64,000 nucleotides of DNA, taken from NCBI RefSeq assembly GCF_900113875.1, contig NZ_FORA01000001.1:62001-126000 (forward strand), read 5' to 3'. Shown here piece by piece: positions 52,742-61,900 of this stretch (position 1 is its first letter; each line of letters begins with the position of its first letter). The DNA is from Jannaschia pohangensis (GTDB taxonomy: Bacteria; Pseudomonadota; Alphaproteobacteria; Rhodobacterales; Rhodobacteraceae). The position numbers were made by a program, and so were the translations under genes. The notes beneath the pieces are model-generated. The model did no database searches and had not been told where the DNA came from. It saw only the letters and a program-made list of their open reading frames with translations.

Positions 52742-55492
52742 TCACTCCGCGCCGTCTTGCACCTCATCCTCGGACTGGTCGGCCACGCGCGCGACCGACA
52801 CGACCTTTTCGCCCTTGCGGGTGTCGAAGACCTTGACCCCGCCCGCCGACCGCGATCGGAAGCTGATGCCGTCCACCGGGCAGCGGATCGATTGGCCGGT
52901 GGATGTGGCCAGCATGATCTGATCGTCCATGTCCACGGGGAAGGATGCGGCGATCGGGCCGCCGCGCGCGGCCTTGTCCTGCGCGCTGACCCCCATGCCG
53001 CCGCGTCCGCGCACCGGATAGTCGTGGCTGGACGACAGCTTGCCCGCCCCGCCTTCGGTGATCGTCAGGATCAGATCCTCGGCTGCCGACATCTCGGCAT
53101 AGCGGTCCGGGCTGATGGTGGCGTTGGCATCCGCCTCCTCATCGACCTCGACCTCTGCATCGTCGGCCAGACCCGCCATGGCGCGGCGCATCTTGAGGTA
53201 GGCGGCGCGCTCGTCGCTGGTGGCGTCGAAGTGACGGATCACCGCCATCGAAACCACGGCATCGTTCTTGCCCAGCCTGATCCCCCGCACACCGGTCGAG
53301 GCGCGCGAGTTGAACACCCGAACGTCCGTCGCCGGGAAGCGGATGGCCCGGCCCGACCGCGTGACCAGCATCACATCGTCGTCGTTCGAAGCGATCCGCG
53401 CATTGATCAGAGACCAACCCTCGCTCTCGCCCTCGAACTTCATCGCGATCTTGCCGTTGCGCATGACATTGGCGAAATCCGACAGCTTGTTGCGCCGCAC
53501 CGTGCCGTGGTCGGTGCAGAAGACGACCTGCAATTCGTCCCAGTGATCCTCGTCCCGGTCGATGGGCATGATCGCGGCGATGCCCGTGCCCGGCTCGATC
53601 GGCAGCAGGTTGACCAGCGCCTTGCCCTTGGCCGTGCGCCCGCCCTGCGGCAGGCGCCAGGTCTTGAGCTTGTAGACCATTCCGTCCGTCGTGAAGAACA
53701 AAAGCGGTGTATGCGTGTTGGCCACGAACAGCGTGGTGACCACATCCTCGTCCTTGGTGGCCATACCCGCCGTGCCCTTGCCGCCGCGCTTCTGGCTGCG
53801 GAACTCGGCCAGCGGGGTGCGCTTTGCATAGCCCGTCTCGGTGATCGTGACGACCATGTCCTCGCGCTCGATCAGGTCCTCGTCGTCCATGTCGCCGGAC
53901 CAGTCGGTGATCTCGGTGCGGCGCGGCACGGCGAACTGATCGCGCACTTCGCGCAATTCGTCCGAGATAATCGACAGGATGCGCGCGCGCGACCCCAGAA
54001 TTTCGAGGTATTCCTTGATCTTGGCCGACAGCGCCTCCAGCTCGTCGGTCACCTCGCTCACACCCAGCTGGGTCAGACGCTGCAACCGCAGATCCAGAAT
54101 GGCCCGCGCCTGAATCTCCGACAGGTTATAGGTCCCGTCTTCGTTCGGCTTGTGGGTCGGATCGTCGATCAGCTTGATATAGGGCAGGATCTCGCCCGCG
54201 GGCCAGCGCCGCTCCATCAGCTTGGCCCGTGCCTCGGCGGCATCGGCGGACGCCCGGATCGCGCGGACCACCTCGTCCACATTCGACACGGCCACGGCCA
54301 GACCGCACAGAACGTGACTCCGCTCACGCGCCTTGTTCAACTCGAAGGCCGTGCGGCGCGCGATGACTTCTTCGCGGAACGACAGGAAGTTCGTCATGAA
54401 CGCCCGCAGCGTCAACTGCTCGGGCCGTCCGCCATTCAGCGCCAGCATGTTGCAGGCGAAACTCGTCTGCATCGGCGTGAAGCGGAACAACTGGTTGAGC
54501 ACCACCTCCGCCGTGGCATCGCGCTTCAACTCGACGACCACGCGCACGCCGACCCGGTCGGATTCGTCCTGCACGTGGGAAATGCCCTCGATCCGCCTGT
54601 CCTTGGCGGCTTCGGCGATGCGTTCGATCATCGTGGCCTTGTTCACCTGATAGGGGATCTGATCGATGATGATGGCCCAGCGATCCTTGCGGATCTCCTC
54701 GACCCGGGTGCGGGCGCGCATGATGACGCTGCCCCGACCTTCCAGATAGGCTTTGCGGATGCCGCTGCGCCCCAGGATTATGCCGCCGGTCGGAAAGTCC
54801 GGGCCCGGCACGTATTCGATCAGCTCTTCGGACGACAGGTCCGGGTTTTCGATTAGGGCAAGGCAGGCGTCGATCACTTCGCCCAGATTGTGCGGCGGGA
54901 TGTTCGTCGCCATGCCGACCGCAATGCCGCCGGCCCCGTTGACCAGCATGTTCGGAAAGCGCGCCGGCAGGACCGACGGCTCCATGTCCTTGCCGTCATA
55001 ATTTGGCACCATGTCGACGGTGTCTTTTTCGATATCGGCCAGCAGGAAGGCGGCGGGCTTGTCCATCCGAACCTCGGTATAGCGCATGGCCGCCGCGTTA
55101 TCCCCATCCATCGACCCGAAGTTGCCCTGACCATCGAGCAGGGGCAGCGACATGGAGAAATCCTGCGCCATACGCACCAGCGCCTCATAGATCGCGCTGT
55201 CGCCATGCGGGTGGTATTTGCCCATCACGTCGCCCACCGGACGGGCCGACTTGCGATAAGATTTGTCGTGGGTATTCCCGGTTTCGTACATCGCATAGAG
55301 GATGCGGCGATGGACCGGCTTCAACCCGTCGCGCAGGTCGGGAATCGCTCGGCTGATGATGACTGACATCGCGTAGTCGAGGAACGAGGTGCGCATCTCG
55401 CTGACGATGCTGACCTGAGGGCCATCGTGATGCATCACGCTCCGCGCTGGCTCTTCGTCTTCGTTTTCAGGGGTTTGCGGGTCGTCGTTCAT
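52742..55492 (-). CDS. gyrA: DNA gyrase subunit A
   Basis: 916 residues from the ATG at 55492; an in-frame ATG at 55564 is rejected because the family N-terminus starts near MNDD. The active-site region [53 protein letters not shown] holds the catalytic Tyr (AAMRYTE). The quinolone region keeps Ser in HGDSAIYE, with Glu at the E. coli Asp87 position. Six GyrA-box-type blades follow in the C-terminal third. There is no sign of resistance mutation. Confidence 0.97.
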   Translation of the reverse strand: MNDDPQTPENEDEEPARSVMHHDGPQVSIVSEMRTSFLDYAMSVIISRAIPDLRDGLKPVHRRILYAMYETGNTHDKSYRKSARPVGDVMGKYHPHGDSAIYEALVRMAQDFSMSLPLLDGQGNFGSMDGDNAAAMRYTEVRMDKPAAFLLADIEKDTVDMVPNYDGKDMEPSVLPARFPNMLVNGAGGIAVGMATNIPPHNLGEVIDACLALIENPDLSSEELIEYVPGPDFPTGGIILGRSGIRKAYLEGRGSVIMRARTRVEEIRKDRWAIIIDQIPYQVNKATMIERIAEAAKDRRIEGISHVQDESDRVGVRVVVELKRDATAEVVLNQLFRFTPMQTSFACNMLALNGGRPEQLTLRAFMTNFLSFREEVIARRTAFELNKARERSHVLCGLAVAVSNVDEVVRAIRASADAAEARAKLMERRWPAGEILPYIKLIDDPTHKPNEDGTYNLSEIQARAILDLRLQRLTQLGVSEVTDELEALSAKIKEYLEILGSRARILSIISDELREVRDQFAVPRRTEITDWSGDMDDEDLIEREDMVVTITETGYAKRTPLAEFRSQKRGGKGTAGMATKDEDVVTTLFVANTHTPLLFFTTDGMVYKLKTWRLPQGGRTAKGKALVNLLPIEPGTGIAAIMPIDRDEDHWDELQVVFCTDHGTVRRNKLSDFANVMRNGKIAMKFEGESEGWSLINARIASNDDDVMLVTRSGRAIRFPATDVRVFNSRASTGVRGIRLGKNDAVVSMAVIRHFDATSDERAAYLKMRRAMAGLADDAEVEVDEEADANATISPDRYAEMSAAEDLILTITEGGAGKLSSSHDYPVRGRGGMGVSAQDKAARGGPIAASFPVDMDDQIMLATSTGQSIRCPVDGISFRSRSAGGVKVFDTRKGEKVVSVARVADQSEDEVQDGAE

Positions 55493-55683
55493 GCGATTCC
55501 TGGCCTTCGGCTCGATCCATATCTTGTTGTCGGTCCTTCTATCATCCCCTGCATATGGGCTCAACGCCCTGTTGCCGCCTTGCCATTGCAGCCGCGGAAG
55601 CCGAGTGCCAACAAACTGATTTCATTGACTGTTAATATGTTGGTGGCAGGTTGTCTTCAGGGGGGGTAAATCAGAGGTGATCC

Positions 55684-55959
55684 ATGACGCCTGAACCGAC
55701 CGAAACCGAACTGATGCTCAAGGGTTATGGCCTGACCACGGCCCAGATGTTCTATCACATGCCCGACCATCCCCATGTCCTCAATACCTTCATCTGGCAG
55801 GATTATGATCTCGCGCCCGATCATGCGCGGCTGTTCAAGTTCATCGAGTACTGGGGGCAGGAGATCGACGGCCCGCTCCATTCCGTCCGCTTCAGCCATC
55901 GCAAGCTGATCGCGCCCGGCGAATGGCGCAACGTCGTCGGAGAGTTTACCATTCATTAG
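55684..55959 (+). CDS. usg: Usg protein
   Basis: 91 residues. LMLKGYGLTTAQMFYHMPDHPHVLNTFIWQDYDLAPDHARLFKFIEYWGQEIDGPLHSVRFSHRKLIAPGEWRNV is the whole Usg family signature, found only in alphaproteobacteria. The family was first linked with phosphorelay/trp loci, and its biochemical role is unknown. It has its own promoter region between gyrA and itself (190 bases) and converges on dsbB. Confidence 0.93.
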   Translation: MTPEPTETELMLKGYGLTTAQMFYHMPDHPHVLNTFIWQDYDLAPDHARLFKFIEYWGQEIDGPLHSVRFSHRKLIAPGEWRNVVGEFTIH

Positions 55960-55982
55960 GAAAAGTTAATCAAAATAAACGG

Positions 55983-56447
55983 TTACCCGTGGGTAACCCG
56001 GCGTGTTGCCGCCAGCACCCAGATTCCGGCCAGGGCCAGCGACAGCACGCCGTTCCAGCCCGCCATCGTCAGGCCAAGCTGCCAGACGATGTCGTCGCAC
56101 ATCACGATGGTATCCGCGATCTCGGTCGACAGCAGGTCCGCGGCACTCAGGGAACTGAGGTCGCCGCCGCCGGTGCAACTGCTCGGCCCGTCCCACCACT
56201 TCTGTTCGACGCCTGCGTGGAAGAACCCGATCCCGCTGGTGATCAGCGCCGCAACCCCCGCCAGCGCCGCCATCGCGCGCGGCGCCACCCCGGCCAGGGC
56301 CGCAACCCCGAGCAGGATCGCCGCCGCATGGGGCCAGCGCTGCCACAGGCACATGGCACAGGGCGCATAGCCCGCCAGCTGAAACAGGAAGGCGCCGCCC
56401 AGAAGGCCGATGTGGCCGGACGTCGCCAGCGCGATGAGACGGGTCAT
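55983..56447 (-). CDS. dsbB: DsbB-family disulfide-bond oxidase
   Basis: 154 residues from the ATG at 56447, with four membrane helices. The quinone-proximal CAMC pair in YAPCAMCLWQRW and the second cysteines in SSCTGGG and IVMCDD are the DsbB redox set. It reoxidises DsbA using quinone. An 8-bp inverted repeat with a 2-base centre (GGTTACCC GT GGGTAACC, 55981-55998) covers its stop codon. The start overlaps the stop of the YqaA-type gene by 4 bases. Confidence 0.87.
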   Translation of the reverse strand: MTRLIALATSGHIGLLGGAFLFQLAGYAPCAMCLWQRWPHAAAILLGVAALAGVAPRAMAALAGVAALITSGIGFFHAGVEQKWWDGPSSCTGGGDLSSLSAADLLSTEIADTIVMCDDIVWQLGLTMAGWNGVLSLALAGIWVLAATRRVTHG

Positions 56448-57022
56448 AGGAACCTCAATAGCAGGAACGCCCCGAACAGCAGGACCATGAACAGCGTGAA
56501 CATAAGGCCCAGACGCCGTTCGATGAAGTCCCGGATCGGCGCGCCGAATTTCCAAAGTAGCGCCGCCACCAGGAAGAACCGCAGACCGCGCGCGACGATG
56601 CTGGCGAAGATGAACACCGACAACGACAGGCCGGTCGCCCCCGACAGGATCGTGATGACCTTGTAGGGAAAGGGCGTGATCCCCGCCATCAGCACCGCCC
56701 ATGCGCCCCAGTCATTATAGTGGGTGCGGAAGGCCTCGAAGCTGTCGGCCTTGCCAAGCGCGGTCAGGATCGGCTCGCCCAGAGTCTCGAAGGCGTAAAA
56801 GCCGATGCCGTATCCCAGGACGCCCCCCAGAACGCTGGCCACCGTGCAGACCCCCGCGATCAGCCAGGCGCGATGCGGCGCGGCGAGGATCATCGGGATC
56901 AGCAGGATGTCCGGCGGGATCGGAAAGACCGAGCTTTCGACGAAGCTGACGATGGCGAGAACCCACAATGCATGCGGGTGCGCGGCCCAGGCCAAGGTCC
57001 AGTCATAGAGGCGGCGGATCAT
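56444..57022 (-). CDS. YqaA-type membrane protein with VTT (SNARE-associated) domain
   Basis: 192 residues with about five membrane segments. SFVESSVFPIPPDILLIPMIL, then GVLGYGIGFYAFETLGEPILTALGK, then AGITPFPYKVITILSGATGLSLSVFIFASIVARGLRFFLVAALL is the YqaA/DedA domain pattern. Such proteins are implicated in membrane-lipid flip-flop or cation handling. It precedes dsbB with a 4-base overlap, so the two share a transcript. Confidence 0.88.
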   Translation of the reverse strand: MIRRLYDWTLAWAAHPHALWVLAIVSFVESSVFPIPPDILLIPMILAAPHRAWLIAGVCTVASVLGGVLGYGIGFYAFETLGEPILTALGKADSFEAFRTHYNDWGAWAVLMAGITPFPYKVITILSGATGLSLSVFIFASIVARGLRFFLVAALLWKFGAPIRDFIERRLGLMFTLFMVLLFGAFLLLRFL

Positions 57023-57091
57023 GGGTTGCCGGTTTCACGGAACCATCGCAGGGTCAAGAACGATTGCTTGGACGACAGCGGGGGGACCGAC

Positions 57092-57961
57092 ATGCGGTGG
57101 CAAGGACGACGCGGAAGCAGCAACATCGAGGACCGCCGGGGCAGATCCCGGTCTGGCGGCGCAAGTGGCGGCGTCGGCGGGCTTGGCATCGGTGGCCTGC
57201 TTGTCGTGCTGGCGGTCGGTTACTTCTTCGGCATCGACGTCTCGCCCCTGTTGCAGGGTGGCGGGGGCGGAACGGTTCAGACCTCGGCCCCCAGTCGCGC
57301 GCCGAGCGCCGCCGAACAGCAGGAAGCGCAGTTCGCCTCGGTCGTGCTTGCCGATACGGAGGAAGTCTGGGCCGACGTGTTCCGGCGTCAGTTGGGCGAA
57401 GCCTACCGCCCGCCGACCCTCGTTCTTTACTCGGGCGTAACCAGCAGCCCCTGTGGCGGCGCTTCGGGGGCGACGGGTCCGTTCTATTGTCCGGCTGACC
57501 GCAAGGCGTATCTGGACACAGCCTTCTTCCAGACGATGGAGCGTCAGCTTGGCGCGCGGGGCGATTTCGCGGCGGCCTATGTGATCGCCCACGAGGTCGC
57601 CCATCACGTGCAGAACGAATTGGGCATCCTGGGCCAGGCGAACACGATCCGCGCCCAGTCGAGCGAGGCGCGGGCCAATCAGATTTCCGTCCGGATCGAG
57701 CTTCAGGCCGATTGCCTGTCGGGCATCTGGGCGCGCGAGGCGCAGGCGCAGTTCGGCTCGCTCGAGCGTGGCGACATCGAAGAGGCCGTGAACGCCGCGC
57801 GCCAGATCGGGGACGACACCTTGCAACGCAACGCCGGGCGGGTGCCGATGCCGCATACCTTCACGCATGGCACCTCCGAACAGCGCGCGCAGTGGTTCGC
57901 CACCGGCTTCCGCAGCGGGGCGATCACGGACTGCGACACCTTCTCGGCCAGCCGTCTCTGA
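57092..57961 (+). CDS. Neutral zinc metallopeptidase, YpfJ family
   Basis: 289 residues from the ATG at 57092; an upstream open stretch to 56720 is a shadow. MRWQGRRGSSNIEDRRG is the YpfJ start, one membrane helix follows at about residues 30-52, and the outer domain has YVIAHEVAHHVQNELG (HExxH zinc site) and ELQADCLSGIWA. It is anchored in the inner membrane facing the periplasm. The substrate is unknown. It is followed by 71 bases and then tRNA-Leu. Confidence 0.92.
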   Translation: MRWQGRRGSSNIEDRRGRSRSGGASGGVGGLGIGGLLVVLAVGYFFGIDVSPLLQGGGGGTVQTSAPSRAPSAAEQQEAQFASVVLADTEEVWADVFRRQLGEAYRPPTLVLYSGVTSSPCGGASGATGPFYCPADRKAYLDTAFFQTMERQLGARGDFAAAYVIAHEVAHHVQNELGILGQANTIRAQSSEARANQISVRIELQADCLSGIWAREAQAQFGSLERGDIEEAVNAARQIGDDTLQRNAGRVPMPHTFTHGTSEQRAQWFATGFRSGAITDCDTFSASRL

Positions 57962-58032
57962 GCCGGTCCGGACGATCTTAACCAAGAGTTTGTTGACCTT
58001 CCCGGGCGCCGGGATTAGGGGATCCGGGCGTT

Positions 58033-58117
58033 GCCCGTGTGGCGGAATTGGTAGACGCAGCGGATTCAAAATCCGCCGCCGCGAGGCTTGCCGGTTCGAG
58101 TCCGGCCACGGGTACCA
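58033..58117 (+). tRNA. tRNA-Leu (anticodon CAA)
   Basis: 85 bases including encoded CCA. The acceptor stem GCCCGTG pairs with CACGGGT (58107-58113, one G-T pair). The anticodon stem GCGGA/TCCGC encloses TTCAAAA, giving anticodon CAA for UUG codons. A long variable arm and the T arm (CCGGTTCGAGTCCGG) make it a class II tRNA. Confidence 0.96.
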
Positions 58118-58123
58118 CATCAC

Positions 58124-58160
58124 GATTCTCGCCCCCTGATACGGGGGGCGAATCGTCGTT
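58124..58160 (+). terminator. Terminator after tRNA-Leu
   Basis: GATTCtCGCCCCC (58124-58136) pairs with GGGGGGCGaATC (58143-58154), with one bulge or mismatch, and a modest T-rich run (GTCGTTTCTTT) follows. It ends the tRNA transcript. Confidence 0.75.
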
Positions 58161-58800
58161 TCTTTCGAAACCGTTTCAATTCCCGCCTAATTGCTGCCCC
58201 AATTCAGTTGCTGCGGCGGAAACACTCCATTTTTCAGGCATCGCAATTCCGCCTTATTTGGTTTCCACAGGGGAAACAGTTCATGGCGGAGCGGACGCGC
58301 GCGCGGCGGGCGAAAAAGTCGGTATGCTACTGCTTACGATGGGGAAATGCGGGGCTCGGTTCGTCGCAACTGTCGAATCAAATGGCCTCCCCAAGGCCGG
58401 GATCGTTGCTTTGGTGGCGACACAAAAAGGGCGCGGTTGCCACATTATGGTTAACATTGCCCCAAACTTGGCTTTATCCCGGTTCAAAGTGGCGGTTTTT
58501 TGCCGCAATCCTCTTTCGCGTGGCCCTTCAATCGGTTAAAAATCTGTTACGCCCATCACTGGGGGGCGATGTCTGCTGGTCACGGGGGCGGCCGCACTTT
58601 TGGAGCACCGGAGAGGTGTGTTGATGACGTGCGGGTGCATGGCTTGGGGGTCGTGCACGGGGGTCTGCCGACCCAAGCGCGAAACCTTCGACACAGTTCA
58701 CCCGATCTGGCCAAACGTGCGTCCGCCTGAAGGGCACATATTTTAGCAGCGCATCGTTCCGCATTGGGCCCGTGTAACCGGACCGAATGGAGATGCCGTC
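58161..58800. other. Long leader region upstream of the RTX gene, no supported gene
   Basis: About 640 bases. Several plus-strand open frames exist but overlap one another and look like arginine-rich shadows. The region has AT-rich patches (58451-58460, 58536-58550), an imperfect inverted repeat CTTGGGGGTCG/CGACCCAAG near 58649-58683, and sequence suited to a promoter. An untranslated leader and regulatory region for the giant gene is the simplest reading. Confidence 0.5.
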
Positions 58801-58920
58801 ATGACGACGACGCCCGCGAGCAAGCACCAGAAGGGTGCCGTCACCGAGACAGTCTCGGTCCTGGATCAGTTTAATCTCTGCCGATCTGCCGCGCGGCCTG
58901 CGCGCCACGGCGCGGCATAA
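58801..58920 (+). CDS. 39-codon ORF upstream of the RTX gene
   Basis: ATG at 58801, preceded by ATGGAGATG (purine-rich ribosome site), to TAA at 58918-58920, only 12 bases before the RTX ATG and in the same frame. The peptide begins MTTTPASKHQKGAVTETVS and ends SAARPARHGAA. I see no family. It contains a perfect palindrome. It may be a leader peptide or simply fortuitous. Confidence 0.4.
   Translation: MTTTPASKHQKGAVTETVSVLDQFNLCRSAARPARHGAA
58843..58859. promoter_or_regulatory. 17-bp palindrome in the RTX leader
   Basis: ACCGAGAC A GTCTCGGT: two 8-base arms around a single central base, located 74 bases before the RTX ATG and inside the 39-codon ORF. With so short a centre it suits a dimeric repressor site better than an RNA hairpin. 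Confidence 0.5.
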
Positions 58921-58932
58921 GGAGCCATTACA

Positions 58933-61900
58933 ATGACCAATCGTACCACGATCGATTTCAACAATCTGAGCACCGGCACCATTGTGAACGGCCAGTATTC
59001 GGGTCAGGGCGTCACCATTTCCAGTGGGAACCCGCACAATCCGGTGATGATCTTCAATACCGCGCATCCGACGGGCGGCGACACTGATCTGGCCACGTCG
59101 AACCTGGGCAAGGTCCTGATCCTGTCGGAAGACCGCGATTCCAGCGACCCCGACGACAACGCCGGTGGCGGAACGTTCCGGTTCGACTTCGAGGACGAGG
59201 TCACGGTGCATTCGCTGACGGTTCTGGACGTCGAGGAAGGCGCCTGGATCAAGGTTTACGACGAAGACGGAAAGCTTCTGAAGCAGATCGACGTGCGGAC
59301 CGCGAACGGTGCACAGAAGAACGTTCACATCAACGTCGAGGGCGCGGCCTACATGACGGTCGAGCTTGGTGGATCGGGTGCGGTCGACAACCTGTCGTTC
59401 ACGCCTGCGCCGCAGCCGGACGGTGTCGTCAACGGCACCGCCGCGGGCGAGCTGATCGATCTGACCTATGTGGACGCCGAGGGCGACCGCATCGACAACA
59501 ACGACGCCCTTGGTGTCGAAGGCACTACCGGCGATGCCGATCTGGTGCTGGCCGGTGATGGCAACGACACCGTCTATGCCGGCGTGGGCAATGACATCGT
59601 GCGCGGCGAAGGCGGGAACGACCTTCTGTTCGGCGAAGATGGCAACGACACCATCGACGGCGGCGACGGCAACGACGTGATCGATGGCGGTGCGGGCAGG
59701 GACCTTCTTCTGGGCGGGGCTGGCAACGATTCCATCTATGGCGGCGACGGATCGGATACGATCAAGGGCGGCGCTGGCGATGACCGTATGGAGGGTCGCA
59801 ACGGCGGCGACCGGATCGAGGGCGGCGACGGCAACGACCTGATCGTCGGCTATGACGCCGTGTCGGTGAACACCGGCAACGTCGCGGTCGAGGAAGACGA
59901 CGGTGCCAGCGACACCCTGTTCGGCGGGGCCGGCAACGATTCCATCTATGGCGGGGGCGGCAACGACGAGATCTGGGCCGGGTCGGACGACGATCTGGTC
60001 GAGGGCGGCGATGGCGATGACTGGGTGCATGGCGAGGACGGCAACGACACGCTGAACGGCGGTTCGGGCAATGACATGCTGTTCGGCGACAAGGGCAACG
60101 ACCTTCTGAATGGCGGGTCGGGCGACGATGCGCTGAAGGGCGGCGCCGGCAATGACACCGTGAACGGCGATGCCGGCAACGACACCATCATGGGCGAGAG
60201 CGGTGCCGACCGCCTGTCGGGTGGTGACGGCAACGACCTGATCGATGGCGGCAGTGACAACGACACGATCTTTGGCGGGGCTGGCAACGACACGGGTCTC
60301 GGCGGCGGCGGAAACGACGAAATCTGGATGGGGTCGGGCGACGACAGCGCCGATGGCGGTGACGGCAACGACTGGATCCACGGCGAAGCCGGTGACGACA
60401 CCCTGAACGGGGGTGCCGGTAACGACATGCTGTTCGGCGAGGGCGATGACGACCTTCTGAATGGCGGCGACGGCAATGACACCCTTGAGGGTGGCACCGG
60501 CAACGACACGCTGGTCGGCGGTGCGGGCGCGGACATGATGGGTGGCGGCGACGACCGCGACACCTTTGTCGGCGTGACCGCAGGCGACATGATCGACGGT
60601 GGCGAGGGCGGCGACGACTTCGACACGCTGGACCTGACCGGGGCCAATGCGGCGGTCGAGTTCGATCCGACGAACCCCGAGAACGGGACGATCTTCTTCC
60701 TCGATGACGACGGCAACCGGACCGGTGAGACGGCGAAGTTCGTCAACATCGAGAACGTGATCGGCGCGGTCGATGAACGCGACGGCATCGTGTCGGGGAC
60801 GGACGGCGGTGATCTGATCGACGTCAACTACACCGGTGACCCCGATGGCGACCGCGTGGATGCGAATGACGCGATCCTGCCGGGCGAGACGGGCGACGAC
60901 GACATCATCGAAGCGGGTGCCGGCGACGACACCATCCTGGCCGGTGAAGGCGATGACGAGATCGACGCAGGCGACGGCAACGACAGCGTTCTGGCCGGAA
61001 ACGGCGACGACCTGGTCGAAGGCGGCGAAGGCAACGACACCATCTTCGGCGAGAACGGCAATGACACGCTGAACGGCGGGGCCGGTGACGACCTGATCCA
61101 GGGCGGCCGCGATGCGGACCTGATCTCGGGCGGTGACGGCAACGACACCATCCGCGGCGACGGCGGCAACGACACCCTCGATGGTGGCGACGGCGACGAC
61201 AGCGTCAGCGGCTCGGCCAACGACGACGTCATGTTCGGCGGGGCAGGCAACGACACGCTGTCCGGTTCGGGCGGCAACGATGTCGGCAACGGCGGTGACG
61301 GCGACGACGACATCCGCGGCGGCAACGGCGACGATACCGTCAGCGGAGATGCGGGCAACGACACCATCAGCGGTGGCGAAGGCGACGACATCGTCAACGG
61401 CGGCACGGGCAACGACGTTCTGAGTGGCGGCGACGGAGCCGACATGATCGACGGCGGCGACGACCGCGACCTGGTCATCGGTGCGACCGCAGGCGACATG
61501 ATCGACGGTGGCGAGGGCGGCGACGACTTCGACACGCTGGACCTGACCGGGGCCAATGCGGCGGTCGAGTTCGATCCGACGAACCCCGAGAACGGCACGA
61601 TCTTCTTCCTGGACGACGACGGCAACCGGACCGGTGAGACGGCGAAGTTCGTCAACATCGAGAACGTGATCGGCGCCGCGGATGAGCGGGACGGTATCGT
61701 GTCGGGCACCGACGGCGACGACAAGATCATCGGCGGCTTTGTCGATGCGAACGGCGACGCGGTCGACGGTGGCGACGCGCTCCTGCCGGGTGAAGTCGGC
61801 GACGACGACATCATCGAGGCGGGTGCCGGCGACGACATGATCGAAGCGGGCGCAGGCAACGACGAAGTCGACGCGGGCACCGGCGACGACATGGCTGACG

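Noticed and set aside
55981-55998. 8-bp inverted repeat at the dsbB stop (GGTTACCC GT GGGTAACC)
   Set aside because: The 2-base centre is too small for an RNA loop, no T-run follows, and it lies in coding sequence; could be chance.
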